Of a stretch of DNA of 64,000 nt, positions 15,837-24,907 are shown piece by piece. How positions within the stretch are numbered: position 1 is the first letter of the stretch; each line of letters starts with the position of its first letter. Source of the DNA: Fumia xinanensis (GTDB taxonomy: Bacteria; Bacillota; Clostridia; Oscillospirales; Ruminococcaceae). Location of the stretch: the NCBI RefSeq assembly GCF_014384905.1, contig NZ_JACRSV010000001.1:930001-994000 (forward strand), written 5' to 3'. Both the position numbers and the translations under genes were made by a program. The notes under the pieces were generated by a model, which was not told the DNA's origin, made no database searches, and saw only the letters and a list, made by a program, of their open reading frames with translations.

Positions 15837-17027
15837 TCACGCTTCTAGCGCCTTCAAATGCTCCACGCACTGCTTGGCGACCCTTGGGGACCGACCGCCC
15901 CTGCTCAAAGCGAACCGCTCCGCCGCCGCGTCCACTTCGGCGGTGCTGATTTTCAGGCCGTACTGCTTCGACAGATCTCTTGCGATGTCCAGATACTTGT
16001 CCTTGCCGGGCTTGAAGAAGGTGATGGTCAGGCCGAACCGGTCGCTTAGGGAAATCATTTCCTCGATGGTGTCGTTTTTGTGGATTTCGTCCCCCTCCCG
16101 GTCAGAAAAATTCTCCTTGACCAGGTGGCGGCGGTTGCTGGTAGCGTAGACGACAAGGTTGTCGGCCTTTGCGGACACCGAGCCTTCGAGGATGGCTTTG
16201 AGGGCGGCGAAATCGTCGTCGTCTTTCGTAAAGGACAAATCATCAATAAAGAGAATGAATTTTAAGGGATTCCGGCTCAGGTAGTCCACCAGCTTGGGAA
16301 TTTGGTGGAGCTGCCGCTTCTTGAGCTCAATGAGCCGCAGACCCTGGTTCTTGAATTCATTTGCCACCGCTTTGACGGTAGTGGATTTGCCTGTGCCTGC
16401 GTCGCCGTAAAGCAATGCGTTGGCGGCGGGCAGGCCTTTGAGGAGCGCCCGCGTGTTATCGACGACCTCCTGATGCTCCCGGTCGTAACCCGAAAGCTGG
16501 GACAGCCGGATGTCGTCTGGGTGTTTCACCGGAACCAGCTCGCCGTCCTCCACCACGAAGGCGGCGTATTTGGCAAAAATACCGTAGCCATGGGCATGGA
16601 TTTCCTCCATCCGCTGTTTATAGACACTGTAAAAGTCGATATCGTCGGTCTGCCAGCGGGGGAGATGACCCTCATAATCAATTTCCCGGGCAATTTCCTC
16701 TCCGGTGACACGGCTCAATCTCCCTAAAATATCCAGCTCTTCCTTGAGGCATTTCTCCAGTTCCGCGCCGGGGTTTTCGTCTTGGGCTTGTTTGAGCATA
16801 TAAAAGTTTTCGTCTTCCAGCACCAGGGTGAGGAGATATTCGCTCCAATTGAGCGAATGGGGGAAGAGGGAGGCGGCGAAATCAGCGTAGGCGGAAACCG
16901 CTTCCTCCACACTTTTCTCCCGGATGTCCGCCAGGGATAACATCCGCTTCACAGTGGGGGTTGCGAGCAGCCTGCGGAAAATTGTCAGGGATTGGGCACT
17001 GCGTCTCAGTGATGCCAGTTTATCCAT
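15837..17027 (-). CDS. DUF815 family AAA+ ATPase
   Basis: A protein of about 396 residues. The N-terminal half (1-190) is helical and lacks known motifs. The ATPase core follows with Walker A GDAGTGKST (about residue 210), Walker B KFILFIDDLSF (about 255), sensor-1-like YATSNRRHLV and the C-terminal SRGGRSPRVAKQ with sensor-2-type arginines. This matches DUF815 proteins, predicted AAA+ ATPases of unknown cellular role. Two start codons are possible: ATG at 17039, with AAGAAGG touching it, or ATG at 17027, which I prefer. It is preceded by a two-hairpin leader and a clear promoter on the minus strand. Confidence 0.85.
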   Translation of the reverse strand: MDKLASLRRSAQSLTIFRRLLATPTVKRMLSLADIREKSVEEAVSAYADFAASLFPHSLNWSEYLLTLVLEDENFYMLKQAQDENPGAELEKCLKEELDILGRLSRVTGEEIAREIDYEGHLPRWQTDDIDFYSVYKQRMEEIHAHGYGIFAKYAAFVVEDGELVPVKHPDDIRLSQLSGYDREHQEVVDNTRALLKGLPAANALLYGDAGTGKSTTVKAVANEFKNQGLRLIELKKRQLHQIPKLVDYLSRNPLKFILFIDDLSFTKDDDDFAALKAILEGSVSAKADNLVVYATSNRRHLVKENFSDREGDEIHKNDTIEEMISLSDRFGLTITFFKPGKDKYLDIARDLSKQYGLKISTAEVDAAAERFALSRGGRSPRVAKQCVEHLKALEA

Positions 17028-17039
17028 TGTAATCACCAT

Positions 17040-17098
17040 ACCTTCTTAAATTTGCCGAGAAACGCGGCAAATTTTGGTGTGAAAAATTTCATTTTCAC
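17040..17098 (-). repeat. Two-hairpin leader of the DUF815 gene
   Basis: Two strong inverted repeats lie between the promoter and the gene: AAATTTGCCG/CGGCAAATTT (17046-17072) and GGTGTGAAAA/TTTTCACACC (17076-17101 region). Neither ends in a T run on the minus strand, so they are not ordinary terminators. The remaining gap up to the symporter gene at 17374 holds only the promoter and AT-rich sequence. Confidence 0.6.
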
Positions 17099-17147
17099 AC
17101 CCTATCTAACCCTTTCTATTATATTTCATTTCGATCCATTCTTTTAT

Positions 17148-17176
17148 ACTATAGTGTATTTTATTGGGTGGGTCAA
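17148..17176 (-). promoter_or_regulatory. Sigma-A type promoter of the DUF815 gene
   Basis: On the minus strand TTGACC (17171-17176) and TATAGT (17148-17153) are 17 bases apart. Transcription would start near 17140, giving a leader of about 110 bases that contains the two hairpins. Confidence 0.65.
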
Positions 17177-17373
17177 GGCAAACCTTATACGAATCCAAAG
17201 GGCAGAGGCAGGCTCCCTTCCAGCAAAATACACAAATTGCATAAAATCTCTATTCCTTTTTCGGCACCTTGCCTCATTGTGTTTTTGAACAGACTGTGAT
17301 AAAATGGTAAATAATTTAGCAGAGGAAAGCTTTAAAGCGTAACGGCAAAAAGCATAAGGCCCTGCGGAAAGAA

Positions 17374-18876
17374 ATGGTGAAAAGGATGCAGCAAGTCATT
17401 ACCTGGGCAGTGCTGGCAGTTTATCTCGCGGCCATGCTCACAGCGGGCATCGTCGGTGCGAAAAAAGCCAACACCCTGACGAATTTTGTAGTGGGAGGAC
17501 GGAAGGCGGGCCCCTGGGTATCGGCTTTTGGCTTCGGCACGGCGTATTTCAGCGCAGTTCTGTTTATTGGATACGCGGGTAAATCCGGGTATGACTTTGG
17601 CTTGTGGGCCATTTTAATTGGTGTAGGCAATGCCGCCTTCGGCGCGTTTTTGGCCTGGAAGGTGCTGGGAAACCGCACCAGGGAAGTGACCCGCAGACTG
17701 AAAATCAAAACCATGCCTCAGTTTTTTGAAAAACGTTTTGACTGCAAAGGACTTAAAATTTTTGCAGTCATCATCATCTTTATTTTTATGACGCCATACT
17801 CGGCTAGTGTTTACTCCGGACTGGGGTATCTCTGCGACAATGTGCTGAAGATCGGTTATAACAACGCTATGATTCTCATTGCCGTCGTCGCCGCCATCTA
17901 CGTGGTATTGGGCGGGTTTGTCTCCTCGATGATCGCCGACTTTATCCAGGGCCTCATCATGATCGTCGGCGTGGTCGCGATGATTTTCTGCATCGCAAAT
18001 GCCCCGGAAGTGGGCGGTTTTGTGGAAGGCTTCGCCAAAATGGGCGACATTATGTCCCAGAATGGCCTCTATCCACCGACGATGAAAACCATTGTCGGTG
18101 TAGGAAGCCTTATCATACTCACTAGCTTCGGCACCTGGGGGATGCCCCAGATGGTACAGAAATTTTACGGTATCGAGACAAAAGAGGGTGTTAAGCGCGC
18201 CACTATCATTTCCACAGCTTTTGCCGCTCTGATTTCCTGCGGTGCTTATTTTGTGGGTTCTCTGTCCCGCCTGTTTTTTACTCAGGTACCCCAGGACGTA
18301 AGCGGCAAGGCAAACTACGATTTGATTATCCCCCAAATTTTGGGCAGGCTCCCCGATATTTTGCTGGCGGTGATTTTAGTGCTGGTGCTGGCGGCTTCGG
18401 TATCTACCCTGAGCGGCATTACGCTGACTTCCTGTTCAGCTGTGGCAATGGACTTTATCGTATCGGTCTTTAAGCCCGACATGGACCGGAAAAAGACCCT
18501 CTTGCTGACCAGAGTCCTCTGCCTTTTATTCATTATTTGCTCCTATCTGTTGGCGACGATGAAATCGCCTATCCTTACCCTCATGGCTTTCTCTTGGGGC
18601 ACTATCTGTGCTACACTGCTGCCCAGTTACCTTTTGGGCCTCTACTGGAAGCGGTTTAACCGTACGGCCTCTATTTGGAGCATGTGCACGGGCCTGCTGA
18701 CATCCCTGGGACTGGCGATTTTCTCCGGTTTCCAGTCCGGAAATGCTCCGCTCTTTGGAATCATCGCCACTGCGGTCAGCTTTCTTACCTGTTTCATCGT
18801 CACCATGGTGACCAAACCTCACGAGGACAATACCGAATTTTTCCTTGAGGCAGCAGAGGAAAGTTCTTCCAATTAG
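17374..18876 (+). CDS. Sodium:solute symporter (SSS family)
   Basis: A 500-residue membrane protein with about 13 hydrophobic helices. The start is typical of the SSS/LeuT-fold family: TNFVVGGRKAGPWVSAFGFG (about residues 36-55) followed by FIGYAGKSGYDFG and RTREVTRRLKIKTMPQFFEKRF. It should import an organic solute (amino acid, carboxylate or sugar) with sodium. The start is uncertain: ATG at 17374 has GGAAAG very close, while ATG at 17386 (MQQVITW) has GGTGA upstream. It stands alone, ahead of the aryl-acid operon, and could supply that operon's substrate; this is only positional inference. Confidence 0.9.
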   Translation: MVKRMQQVITWAVLAVYLAAMLTAGIVGAKKANTLTNFVVGGRKAGPWVSAFGFGTAYFSAVLFIGYAGKSGYDFGLWAILIGVGNAAFGAFLAWKVLGNRTREVTRRLKIKTMPQFFEKRFDCKGLKIFAVIIIFIFMTPYSASVYSGLGYLCDNVLKIGYNNAMILIAVVAAIYVVLGGFVSSMIADFIQGLIMIVGVVAMIFCIANAPEVGGFVEGFAKMGDIMSQNGLYPPTMKTIVGVGSLIILTSFGTWGMPQMVQKFYGIETKEGVKRATIISTAFAALISCGAYFVGSLSRLFFTQVPQDVSGKANYDLIIPQILGRLPDILLAVILVLVLAASVSTLSGITLTSCSAVAMDFIVSVFKPDMDRKKTLLLTRVLCLLFIICSYLLATMKSPILTLMAFSWGTICATLLPSYLLGLYWKRFNRTASIWSMCTGLLTSLGLAIFSGFQSGNAPLFGIIATAVSFLTCFIVTMVTKPHEDNTEFFLEAAEESSSN

Positions 18877-19015
18877 TGCAGAACGGCTTTTCGTACAAAA
18901 TCGACGCGGGATCGCTTCAAAAATTTCGGTAATGCTCTGAAAGAGGGCTTTTTGCCGGCTATGAGGCATCATATAAAATCAAATTACCGCCGTTTCGATT
19001 TATCGCGTTAAACTA

Positions 19016-19044
19016 TTGCATCTTTTGCAGAAATATAGTAAAAT
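19016..19044 (+). promoter_or_regulatory. Promoter of the aryl-acid operon
   Basis: TTGCAT and TAAAAT are separated by 17 bases. They lie about 90 bases before the first PaaK-like gene. Confidence 0.55.
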
Positions 19045-19046
19045 AA

Positions 19047-19080
19047 AAGGACATGGTTCGACAACGGGCCGTGTCCTTTG
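19047..19080 (+). other. Hairpin at the predicted 5' end of the aryl-acid operon transcript
   Basis: AAAGGACATGG pairs with CCGTGTCCTTT (one G-U) around a loop of about 11 bases. It begins within a few bases of the predicted transcription start and is followed by GAGTGTTTTTA. It could be an attenuator or a 5' stabilising stem, or the terminator of the upstream symporter gene. Confidence 0.45.
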
Positions 19081-19134
19081 AGTGTTTTTATTAAATACAC
19101 CGGGGACATCCGGCTGAAAGGAAGTACGTTTGCA

Positions 19135-20436
19135 ATGTTTTTTCAAAAAGAAATCGAGACAATGAGCCGCGGAGAGATCGAGGCGATTCAGCTTGAGCGC
19201 CTGAAATGGGTCGTGGATTACTGCGACCGCAACGTGGAATTTTATCATAAGCGCCTCCAGAAAGCGGGCGTCACCGCCGACAAGATTAAATCTTTAAAGG
19301 ATGTGCGTCATATTCCCGTCACCACTAAGGAGGACATCCGGGACACCTACCCCTTTGGACTGTTCGCACAGCCCATGAAGAATATTGTCCGTGTCCACGC
19401 CTCTTCCGGCACCACCGGAAAGCCTACCGTTGTGGGTTACACCAAAAAAGACCTGGACACCTGGTCCGACCTGGTGGCCCGCCTCTGCGTTGCTGCTGGA
19501 GCCAGTGACGAGGATATCGTGCAAATTTCTTTCGGATACGGGCTTTTCACCGGCGCGCTGGGCCTCCATTACGGCCTTGAAAAAATCGGCGCCACTGTGG
19601 TGCCCTGTTCCTCTGGCAACACCGAGAAGCAGGTGATGCTCATGAAGGATTTCGGCACCACAGCTCTTGTCAGTACCCCGTCCTATGCCCTACATATGAG
19701 TGAAGTCGCCCACGAACACGGCATCACAAACGACCAGCTGCAGCTTCGCCTTGGACTGTTTGGCTCTGAGGGATGTACGCCTGAGATGCGGGATCAGATT
19801 GAAAAGAGCTTTGGCGTTTTCGCCACTGACAACTACGGCATGAGCGAGCTGATGGGGCCCGGCGTTTCCGGTGAATGCGAACTCCGCTGCGGCATGCATA
19901 TTGCCGAGGACCACTTCCTTCCCGAAATCGTCAATCCCGATACCCTGGAAGCGATGGGGGAAGGGGAGACGGGTGAGCTGATCATTACTACCCTGACAAA
20001 AGAGGGGTTCCCTATGCTCCGCTACCGCACAAAAGACCTGACGACGATCACCTACGAGCCCTGCGCATGCGGCCGGACCCATGCCCGCATGGAGAAAATT
20101 AAGGGCCGCAGCGACGATATGCTGAAAATCCGCGGCGTCAATGTATTCCCGACCCAGATCGAGAGCGTTTTGATGAGCCAGCCCCACATTGGCGGCCATT
20201 ACGAGCTCGTCATCCGCCGGGAAGGTTACCGGGATACCCTGGAAGTTCGTGTAGAACTGATTAATGGAGATCTTTTGGAGCATTACGGCGAGCTGGAGGC
20301 CCTCCGGAACAGCATTCACGCCCAACTAAAGACGGTTCTTGGCATCGAGTCAAAAGTCACCCTCTGTGAGCCCAAGACCCTCGAGCGCTATCAGGGCAAA
20401 GCCAAACGCATTATCGACCTGCGGGAACAGAAATAG
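19135..20436 (+). CDS. Phenylacetate-CoA ligase-like AMP-forming enzyme
   Basis: A 433-residue adenylate-forming ligase that joins an aryl or other carboxylic acid to CoA, using ATP. The AMP-binding motif is ASSGTTGKPTVVGYT (about residues 87-101). Later motifs are YGMSELMGPGVSGEC (about 238), MLRYRTKDL (about 298) and RGRSDDMLKIRGVNVFP in the C-terminal domain. Size fits PaaK-type proteins. The ATG at 19135 is preceded by GAAAGGA. It is the first gene of an operon with IorA, IorB, a second PaaK-like gene and an ACT protein, so it most likely works on arylacetates from aromatic amino acids, either making or consuming the CoA thioester. Confidence 0.88.
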   Translation: MFFQKEIETMSRGEIEAIQLERLKWVVDYCDRNVEFYHKRLQKAGVTADKIKSLKDVRHIPVTTKEDIRDTYPFGLFAQPMKNIVRVHASSGTTGKPTVVGYTKKDLDTWSDLVARLCVAAGASDEDIVQISFGYGLFTGALGLHYGLEKIGATVVPCSSGNTEKQVMLMKDFGTTALVSTPSYALHMSEVAHEHGITNDQLQLRLGLFGSEGCTPEMRDQIEKSFGVFATDNYGMSELMGPGVSGECELRCGMHIAEDHFLPEIVNPDTLEAMGEGETGELIITTLTKEGFPMLRYRTKDLTTITYEPCACGRTHARMEKIKGRSDDMLKIRGVNVFPTQIESVLMSQPHIGGHYELVIRREGYRDTLEVRVELINGDLLEHYGELEALRNSIHAQLKTVLGIESKVTLCEPKTLERYQGKAKRIIDLREQK

Positions 20437-20455
20437 TGCTGTTAAGGAGAAAGAG

Positions 20456-20986
20456 ATGACTATTTACGTCACCCGTCACGGCCAGACTGCCTGGAACGAG
20501 CAGAACATGGTCTGTGGAGCTACCGACATTGCTCTTTCCTCGGCCGGGAAACGGCAGGCGGAAGAGCTGGCCTTAAAAATTAAGGATAAGCCCATTGATC
20601 TGGTCTTTTCCTCACCTTTGGTTCGAGCGGCGGAAACAGCGGAAATCCTGTGCCGGTCCCTGCAATTAAAGGCGGTTCCCGATTGCCGTCTTGCTGAACA
20701 AAACTATGGAATTTTTGAAGGAGCAAAGCGGGATGACCCAGGCTTTTTGAAAGCCCGCGGACAGTTTGCCCATCGGTTCCCAAAAGGGGAGTCCACCCTT
20801 CAGCTGGCTCAGAGGGTATACAGCTTTTTGGACGAGCTTGGGCGGGAATACTCCGGCAAAAACATCCTGTTGGTCTGCCACAACTATACAGCGCGGGTTA
20901 TCCGCTCCTATTTTGTAGATATGGACAACGAGGAGTTTTTCAGTTATCGTTTAGAACACTGCGCCTTTGAAGAGTATACAGTATAA
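20456..20986 (+). CDS. Histidine phosphatase (phosphoglycerate mutase-like)
   Basis: A 176-residue protein of the histidine phosphatase superfamily. The active-site RHG is in VTRHGQTAWNEQN (residues 4-16). The second arginine/glutamate region is SSPLVRAAETAEIL (about 51-64), and the second histidine is in LLVCHNYTARVI (about 141-152). It hydrolyses a phosphorylated small molecule of unknown identity. It starts after AAGGAGA, 20 bases beyond the first PaaK-like gene and before iorA, so it is in the same operon. Its role there is not obvious. Confidence 0.88.
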   Translation: MTIYVTRHGQTAWNEQNMVCGATDIALSSAGKRQAEELALKIKDKPIDLVFSSPLVRAAETAEILCRSLQLKAVPDCRLAEQNYGIFEGAKRDDPGFLKARGQFAHRFPKGESTLQLAQRVYSFLDELGREYSGKNILLVCHNYTARVIRSYFVDMDNEEFFSYRLEHCAFEEYTV

Positions 20987-21048
20987 GGCTGCTTTTTAAG
21001 GGATGTATACATACTAAATCAGTTAGAATAAGGAAAGGGTTGAATCAT

Positions 21049-22779
21049 TTGAAGAAGTTAATGTTGGGCAACGAAGCGGTTGCCCGCGGCGTTTATGAAG
21101 CGGGAGGAAAAGTGGTATCCAGTTACCCTGGCACTCCCAGCACCGAAATCACGGAATTTTTATCGAAATACGACAACATCTATTCCGAATGGGCGCCCAA
21201 TGAAAAGGTGGCCTTGGAAGTAGCTATTGGTGCCTCCATTGGTGGACGCCGGTCCTTCTGTGCCATGAAGCACGTGGGGCTCAATGTTGCGGCTGACCCG
21301 TTGTTTACCGCATCCTATACCGGTATCAATGCCGGCCTGGTCATCGGCGTCGCAGACGATCCGGGCATGCACTCTTCCCAGAACGAGCAGGATTCCCGCC
21401 ACTATGCCATGTCTTCGAAAATCCCTATGGTGGAGCCTTCCGACTCCCAAGAGTGCATCGACTACGTGAAAGCGGCTTATCAGCTTTCTGAAAAGTTCGA
21501 CACGCCGGTGTTGCTGCGTATGTCCACACGTATTGCCCATTCCCAGAGCATTGTCGAGACACGCAAGCCTCTCGATTTGCCGCTCAAGGAATATAATAAA
21601 GACCCGGCCAAATATGTAATGATGCCTGGATATGCCAAGCTCAAACATCCAATGGTCGAAAAACGCACCAAAGCCCTTCGGGAGTACGCTGAAACGAGTG
21701 CTTTAAATCAAGTTATTCTAAACAAGGGCGCCGACGTAGGCGTGATCTGCGCCGGAACCACCTATACTTATGCTCGTGAGGCTTTAGGAGATAAGGTAAG
21801 TTACCTGAAACTGGGGCTGATTCACCCAATGCCTGTCAAATTGATTCAAGACTTTGCTTCCAAGATGAGCAAAGTTTATGTTATCGAGGAACTGGACGAC
21901 TTTATCGAGACTCACTGTCTGAAGATAGGCGTCCAGGTCATCGGCAAGGAACTGTTCGGATGGATCGGCGAGTTTTCCCAGAAGCTGATTGCCGAAAAAA
22001 TTCTGAGTGTGACACCGAAAACCTATGCTTTCCAAGAAAACGTTCCAGTCCGTCCGCCTGTTATGTGTGCAGGCTGCCCCCACAGAGGCTTATTCTACAC
22101 GCTGCAGAAATTGAAGCTCACTGTGTTTGGCGACATCGGCTGCTATACATTGGGCGCCCAGGCACCCCTATCTGCCATCGACACCACTGTTTGCATGGGC
22201 GCGTCTATCTCCGGCCTTCACGGCTTTAATACTGCGAGGGGAGAAGAATCCGCCTCCAAATCGGTCTGCGTTATCGGTGATTCTACCTTTATCCATTCCG
22301 GAGTCACTGGCCTTATCGACATTGCGTACAACAAAGGTATTTCCACTGTTATCATTCTCGACAACTCCATTACCGGCATGACCGGCCATCAGCAGAATCC
22401 CACCACCGGGTACACCATCAAAGGCGACCCCACGGCGGCGGTTTCTCTGGAAAAACTCTGTGCAGCGGTCGGTATCAACCGGGTCCGGGTCTGCGATCCC
22501 TATGACCTGAAGGAAACCATGGATGCGGTCAAGGAAGAAATCGCCGTAGCAGAGCCTTCTGTCATCATTTCGAGACGTCCATGTGCCCTTCTCAAATACG
22601 TCAAACACAAAGCTCCTTTGAAAATCGACGTTGATAAATGTCGCGGCTGCAAGGCCTGCCTGAAACTGGGCTGCCCTGCCATCAGCGTACCAGATGGCAA
22701 AGCTCAAATTGACAATACCCTCTGTGTGGGCTGCGGACTCTGTGCCGATCTCTGCCCCTTTGACGCCATTGTGGAATAA
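21049..22779 (+). CDS. iorA: Indolepyruvate ferredoxin oxidoreductase, alpha subunit
   Basis: A protein of about 576 residues. It has the N-terminal pyruvate-ferredoxin-oxidoreductase-type domain (GNEAVARGVYEAGGKVVSSYPGTPSTEI) and a thiamine-diphosphate-binding domain (CAGCPHRGLFYTL; GDIGCYTLG; GDSTFIHSG; DNSITGMTGHQ). Two 4Fe-4S clusters sit at the C-terminus (CRGCKACLKLGCP and CVGCGLCADLCPFDA). With IorB it oxidatively decarboxylates aryl-2-oxoacids to aryl-acetyl-CoA, reducing ferredoxin in the cytosol. I take the TTG at 21049 as start, nine bases after AGGAAAGGG; TTG at 21040 and ATG at 21061 are alternatives. Confidence 0.95.
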   Translation: MKKLMLGNEAVARGVYEAGGKVVSSYPGTPSTEITEFLSKYDNIYSEWAPNEKVALEVAIGASIGGRRSFCAMKHVGLNVAADPLFTASYTGINAGLVIGVADDPGMHSSQNEQDSRHYAMSSKIPMVEPSDSQECIDYVKAAYQLSEKFDTPVLLRMSTRIAHSQSIVETRKPLDLPLKEYNKDPAKYVMMPGYAKLKHPMVEKRTKALREYAETSALNQVILNKGADVGVICAGTTYTYAREALGDKVSYLKLGLIHPMPVKLIQDFASKMSKVYVIEELDDFIETHCLKIGVQVIGKELFGWIGEFSQKLIAEKILSVTPKTYAFQENVPVRPPVMCAGCPHRGLFYTLQKLKLTVFGDIGCYTLGAQAPLSAIDTTVCMGASISGLHGFNTARGEESASKSVCVIGDSTFIHSGVTGLIDIAYNKGISTVIILDNSITGMTGHQQNPTTGYTIKGDPTAAVSLEKLCAAVGINRVRVCDPYDLKETMDAVKEEIAVAEPSVIISRRPCALLKYVKHKAPLKIDVDKCRGCKACLKLGCPAISVPDGKAQIDNTLCVGCGLCADLCPFDAIVE

Positions 22780-22841
22780 AAGCTCACTGCAATTTCTTTT
22801 AACGAAATTAGAGTGAAGGACCGGAAAGGATTGGTATATCC

Positions 22842-23414
22842 ATGAATAAAAATATTATGATTGTGGGTGTCGGCGGACAGGGAAGCCTCCTTGCCAGCAA
22901 ACTCCTGGGAAACGTGGTCATGGCCTCCGGCTACGATGTCAAAGTATCGGAAGTCCATGGCATGGCGCAGCGCGGCGGCAGCGTCGTCACCTACGTGAAG
23001 TATTCTGATAAAAAAGTGTATTCTCCCGTCATCAATGAGGGAGAAGCCGATATGATCATCTCATTTGAATTGCTGGAAGCGGCCCGCTGGCTGCCTTATC
23101 TGAAAAAAGGCGGTACCATCATCGTTAATAATCAGCAGATCTCGCCCATGCCCGTCATTACTGGTGCCGCTTCCTACCCGGAGAATATCTTCGACAAGCT
23201 GGATGCTATCGTTGACGACCTTATTGTGGTAGATGCCCTGCGCTTGGCTGAAGAGGCGGGAAGCGCCAAAGCGGTCAATGTGGTGCTCATGGGTGTGGCA
23301 TCGAGAACACTGGGCTTTTCGGAAGAGGCCTGGCAGAACGCTTTGACTGCCTGTGTTCCCGAAAAATTCCTGGAGCTCAATAAAAAAGCTTTTGTTTTGG
23401 GACAAAATCGATAA
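22842..23414 (+). CDS. iorB: Indolepyruvate ferredoxin oxidoreductase, beta subunit
   Basis: A 190-residue partner subunit of IorA. It begins NIMIVGVGGQGSLLASKLLG and continues with SEVHGMAQRGGSVVTYVKYS, the conserved gamma-domain motifs of 2-oxoacid:ferredoxin oxidoreductases. The start follows GGAAAGGA, 62 bases after iorA. Size and order (A then B) are standard for the two-subunit IOR enzyme. Confidence 0.94.
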   Translation: MNKNIMIVGVGGQGSLLASKLLGNVVMASGYDVKVSEVHGMAQRGGSVVTYVKYSDKKVYSPVINEGEADMIISFELLEAARWLPYLKKGGTIIVNNQQISPMPVITGAASYPENIFDKLDAIVDDLIVVDALRLAEEAGSAKAVNVVLMGVASRTLGFSEEAWQNALTACVPEKFLELNKKAFVLGQNR

Positions 23415-23474
23415 TACAGGCGCTCGGACCTGCCGCGAGGGAAGGACAAACGCCTTTGAAAGGAATGGTCAATC

Positions 23475-24785
23475 ATGGGGAACTATTGGAACCCTGAAAT
23501 CGAGTGCATGTCCCGAGAGGATATGCGCGCTCTCCAGAGTGAACGCCTCATAGACGTGGTGACGAGAGTCTATGAGAATGTACCTCACTATCGTGCCAAG
23601 ATGGACGCCATCGGCCTCAAGCCGTCGGATATCCGCTCCATCGACGACCTCTGTAAGCTTCCCTTTACAACCAAGCAGGATCTGCGGGACACCTATCCCT
23701 ATGGGATGTTCGCCGTTCCCATGGACGAGGTGAACAGAATCCATGCATCTTCCGGTACTACTGGCAAACAGACGGTGGTAGGCTACACAGCAAACGATTT
23801 AGAGGTTTGGGACGATGTGGTGGCCCGGGCGATTACCAGCGTTGGCGGTGGAAAAAAGGACTTTTTCCACGTTTCTTACGGCTATGGGCTGTTTACCGGA
23901 GGTTTGGGCCTTCACGGCGGCGCTACCAAAGTGGGGGCATCTGTAATCCCCGTCTCCACTGGCAACACCAAACGACAGGTGCAGATCCTCAAGGACTTCG
24001 GCTCCACTATAATCTCCTGTACCCCGTCCTATGCCCTGTACATTGCCGAAACCATGGAGGAGATGGGGGTAACCCCCGATGATATTCACCTGAAAGCCGG
24101 ATTTTTCGGCGCTGAGCCTTGGACGGAAGAAATGCGCCGGGAAATCGAACGGCGGCTGGGCCTTAAAGCCTATGATATTTATGGACTCTCTGAAATCATG
24201 GGGCCTGGCGTAGCTTGTGAATGCTCCGAACAGGCGGGCATGCATGTGGCGGAAGACCATTTCATCCCCGAGATCATAGACCCCGACACTGGGGAGGTAC
24301 TGCCTGATGGAGCGGAAGGGGAACTGGTTTTCACCTGTGTCACCAAAGAGGCACTGCCTCTTATCCGTTATCGTACCCGGGATATTGCCAAGCTCAATGT
24401 GGAGCCCTGCAAGTGCGGCCGCACCACCGTCCGCATGTGCAAACCCCGCGGCAGAAGCGATGATATGCTGATTATCCGTGGTGTAAATGTATTTCCTTCA
24501 CAGGTTGAAAGTGTTTTGCTGGAGCTGGGTTTTGCCGCTCCCCATTACCAGCTCATCGTCGATCGGGTCGATAATCACGATACGCTGGAGATTTTGGTGG
24601 AGATGGATGCATCCTTCTTCTCCGACACTGTTGCCGGTATCGAGAAAAAAGAGCGGCAGATTCGCAACATGCTGGATTCTACCCTCCAAATCGCCGCGTC
24701 GGTCAAGCTGGTGGAGCCGAAATCTCTGGGCCGCACTGAAGGCAAGTCGGTACATGTCATCGACAAGAGAAAACTGATCGATTAA
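23475..24785 (+). CDS. Phenylacetate-CoA ligase-like enzyme, second copy in the operon
   Basis: A 436-residue AMP-forming ligase, a paralogue of the first one in this operon. It has ASSGTTGKQTVVGYTAND (about residues 94-111), YGLSEIMGPGVACECS (about 236), LIRYRTRDIAKL and RGRSDDMLIIRGVNVFPSQVES. The core motifs are nearly the same but the N-terminus and much of the rest differ, so the copies probably differ in acyl preference. The start follows GAAAGGAA. A perfect palindrome covers its stop codon. Confidence 0.88.
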   Translation: MGNYWNPEIECMSREDMRALQSERLIDVVTRVYENVPHYRAKMDAIGLKPSDIRSIDDLCKLPFTTKQDLRDTYPYGMFAVPMDEVNRIHASSGTTGKQTVVGYTANDLEVWDDVVARAITSVGGGKKDFFHVSYGYGLFTGGLGLHGGATKVGASVIPVSTGNTKRQVQILKDFGSTIISCTPSYALYIAETMEEMGVTPDDIHLKAGFFGAEPWTEEMRREIERRLGLKAYDIYGLSEIMGPGVACECSEQAGMHVAEDHFIPEIIDPDTGEVLPDGAEGELVFTCVTKEALPLIRYRTRDIAKLNVEPCKCGRTTVRMCKPRGRSDDMLIIRGVNVFPSQVESVLLELGFAAPHYQLIVDRVDNHDTLEILVEMDASFFSDTVAGIEKKERQIRNMLDSTLQIAASVKLVEPKSLGRTEGKSVHVIDKRKLID

Positions 24786-24804
24786 GCGCCTTATAAGGCG
24801 CTTA
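24783..24804 (+). other. 22-base perfect palindrome over the stop codon of the second PaaK-like gene
   Basis: TAAGCGCCTTA is followed directly by its exact reverse complement. It includes the TAA stop. A second imperfect stem, CCGGTTTTTGCC/GGCAAAACCGG, lies at 24841-24877. Neither has a T run, so they are more likely processing or attenuation stems ahead of the ACT gene than full terminators. Confidence 0.5.
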
Positions 24805-24907
24805 AATCCTTAAATTTCCGTCTTGAGCGCCATATAATGCCCGGTTTTTGCCTTTTGCATAATAAGGGCAAAACCGGTAAAAGATGATTGCAGAAAGGGT
24901 GTTCCTT

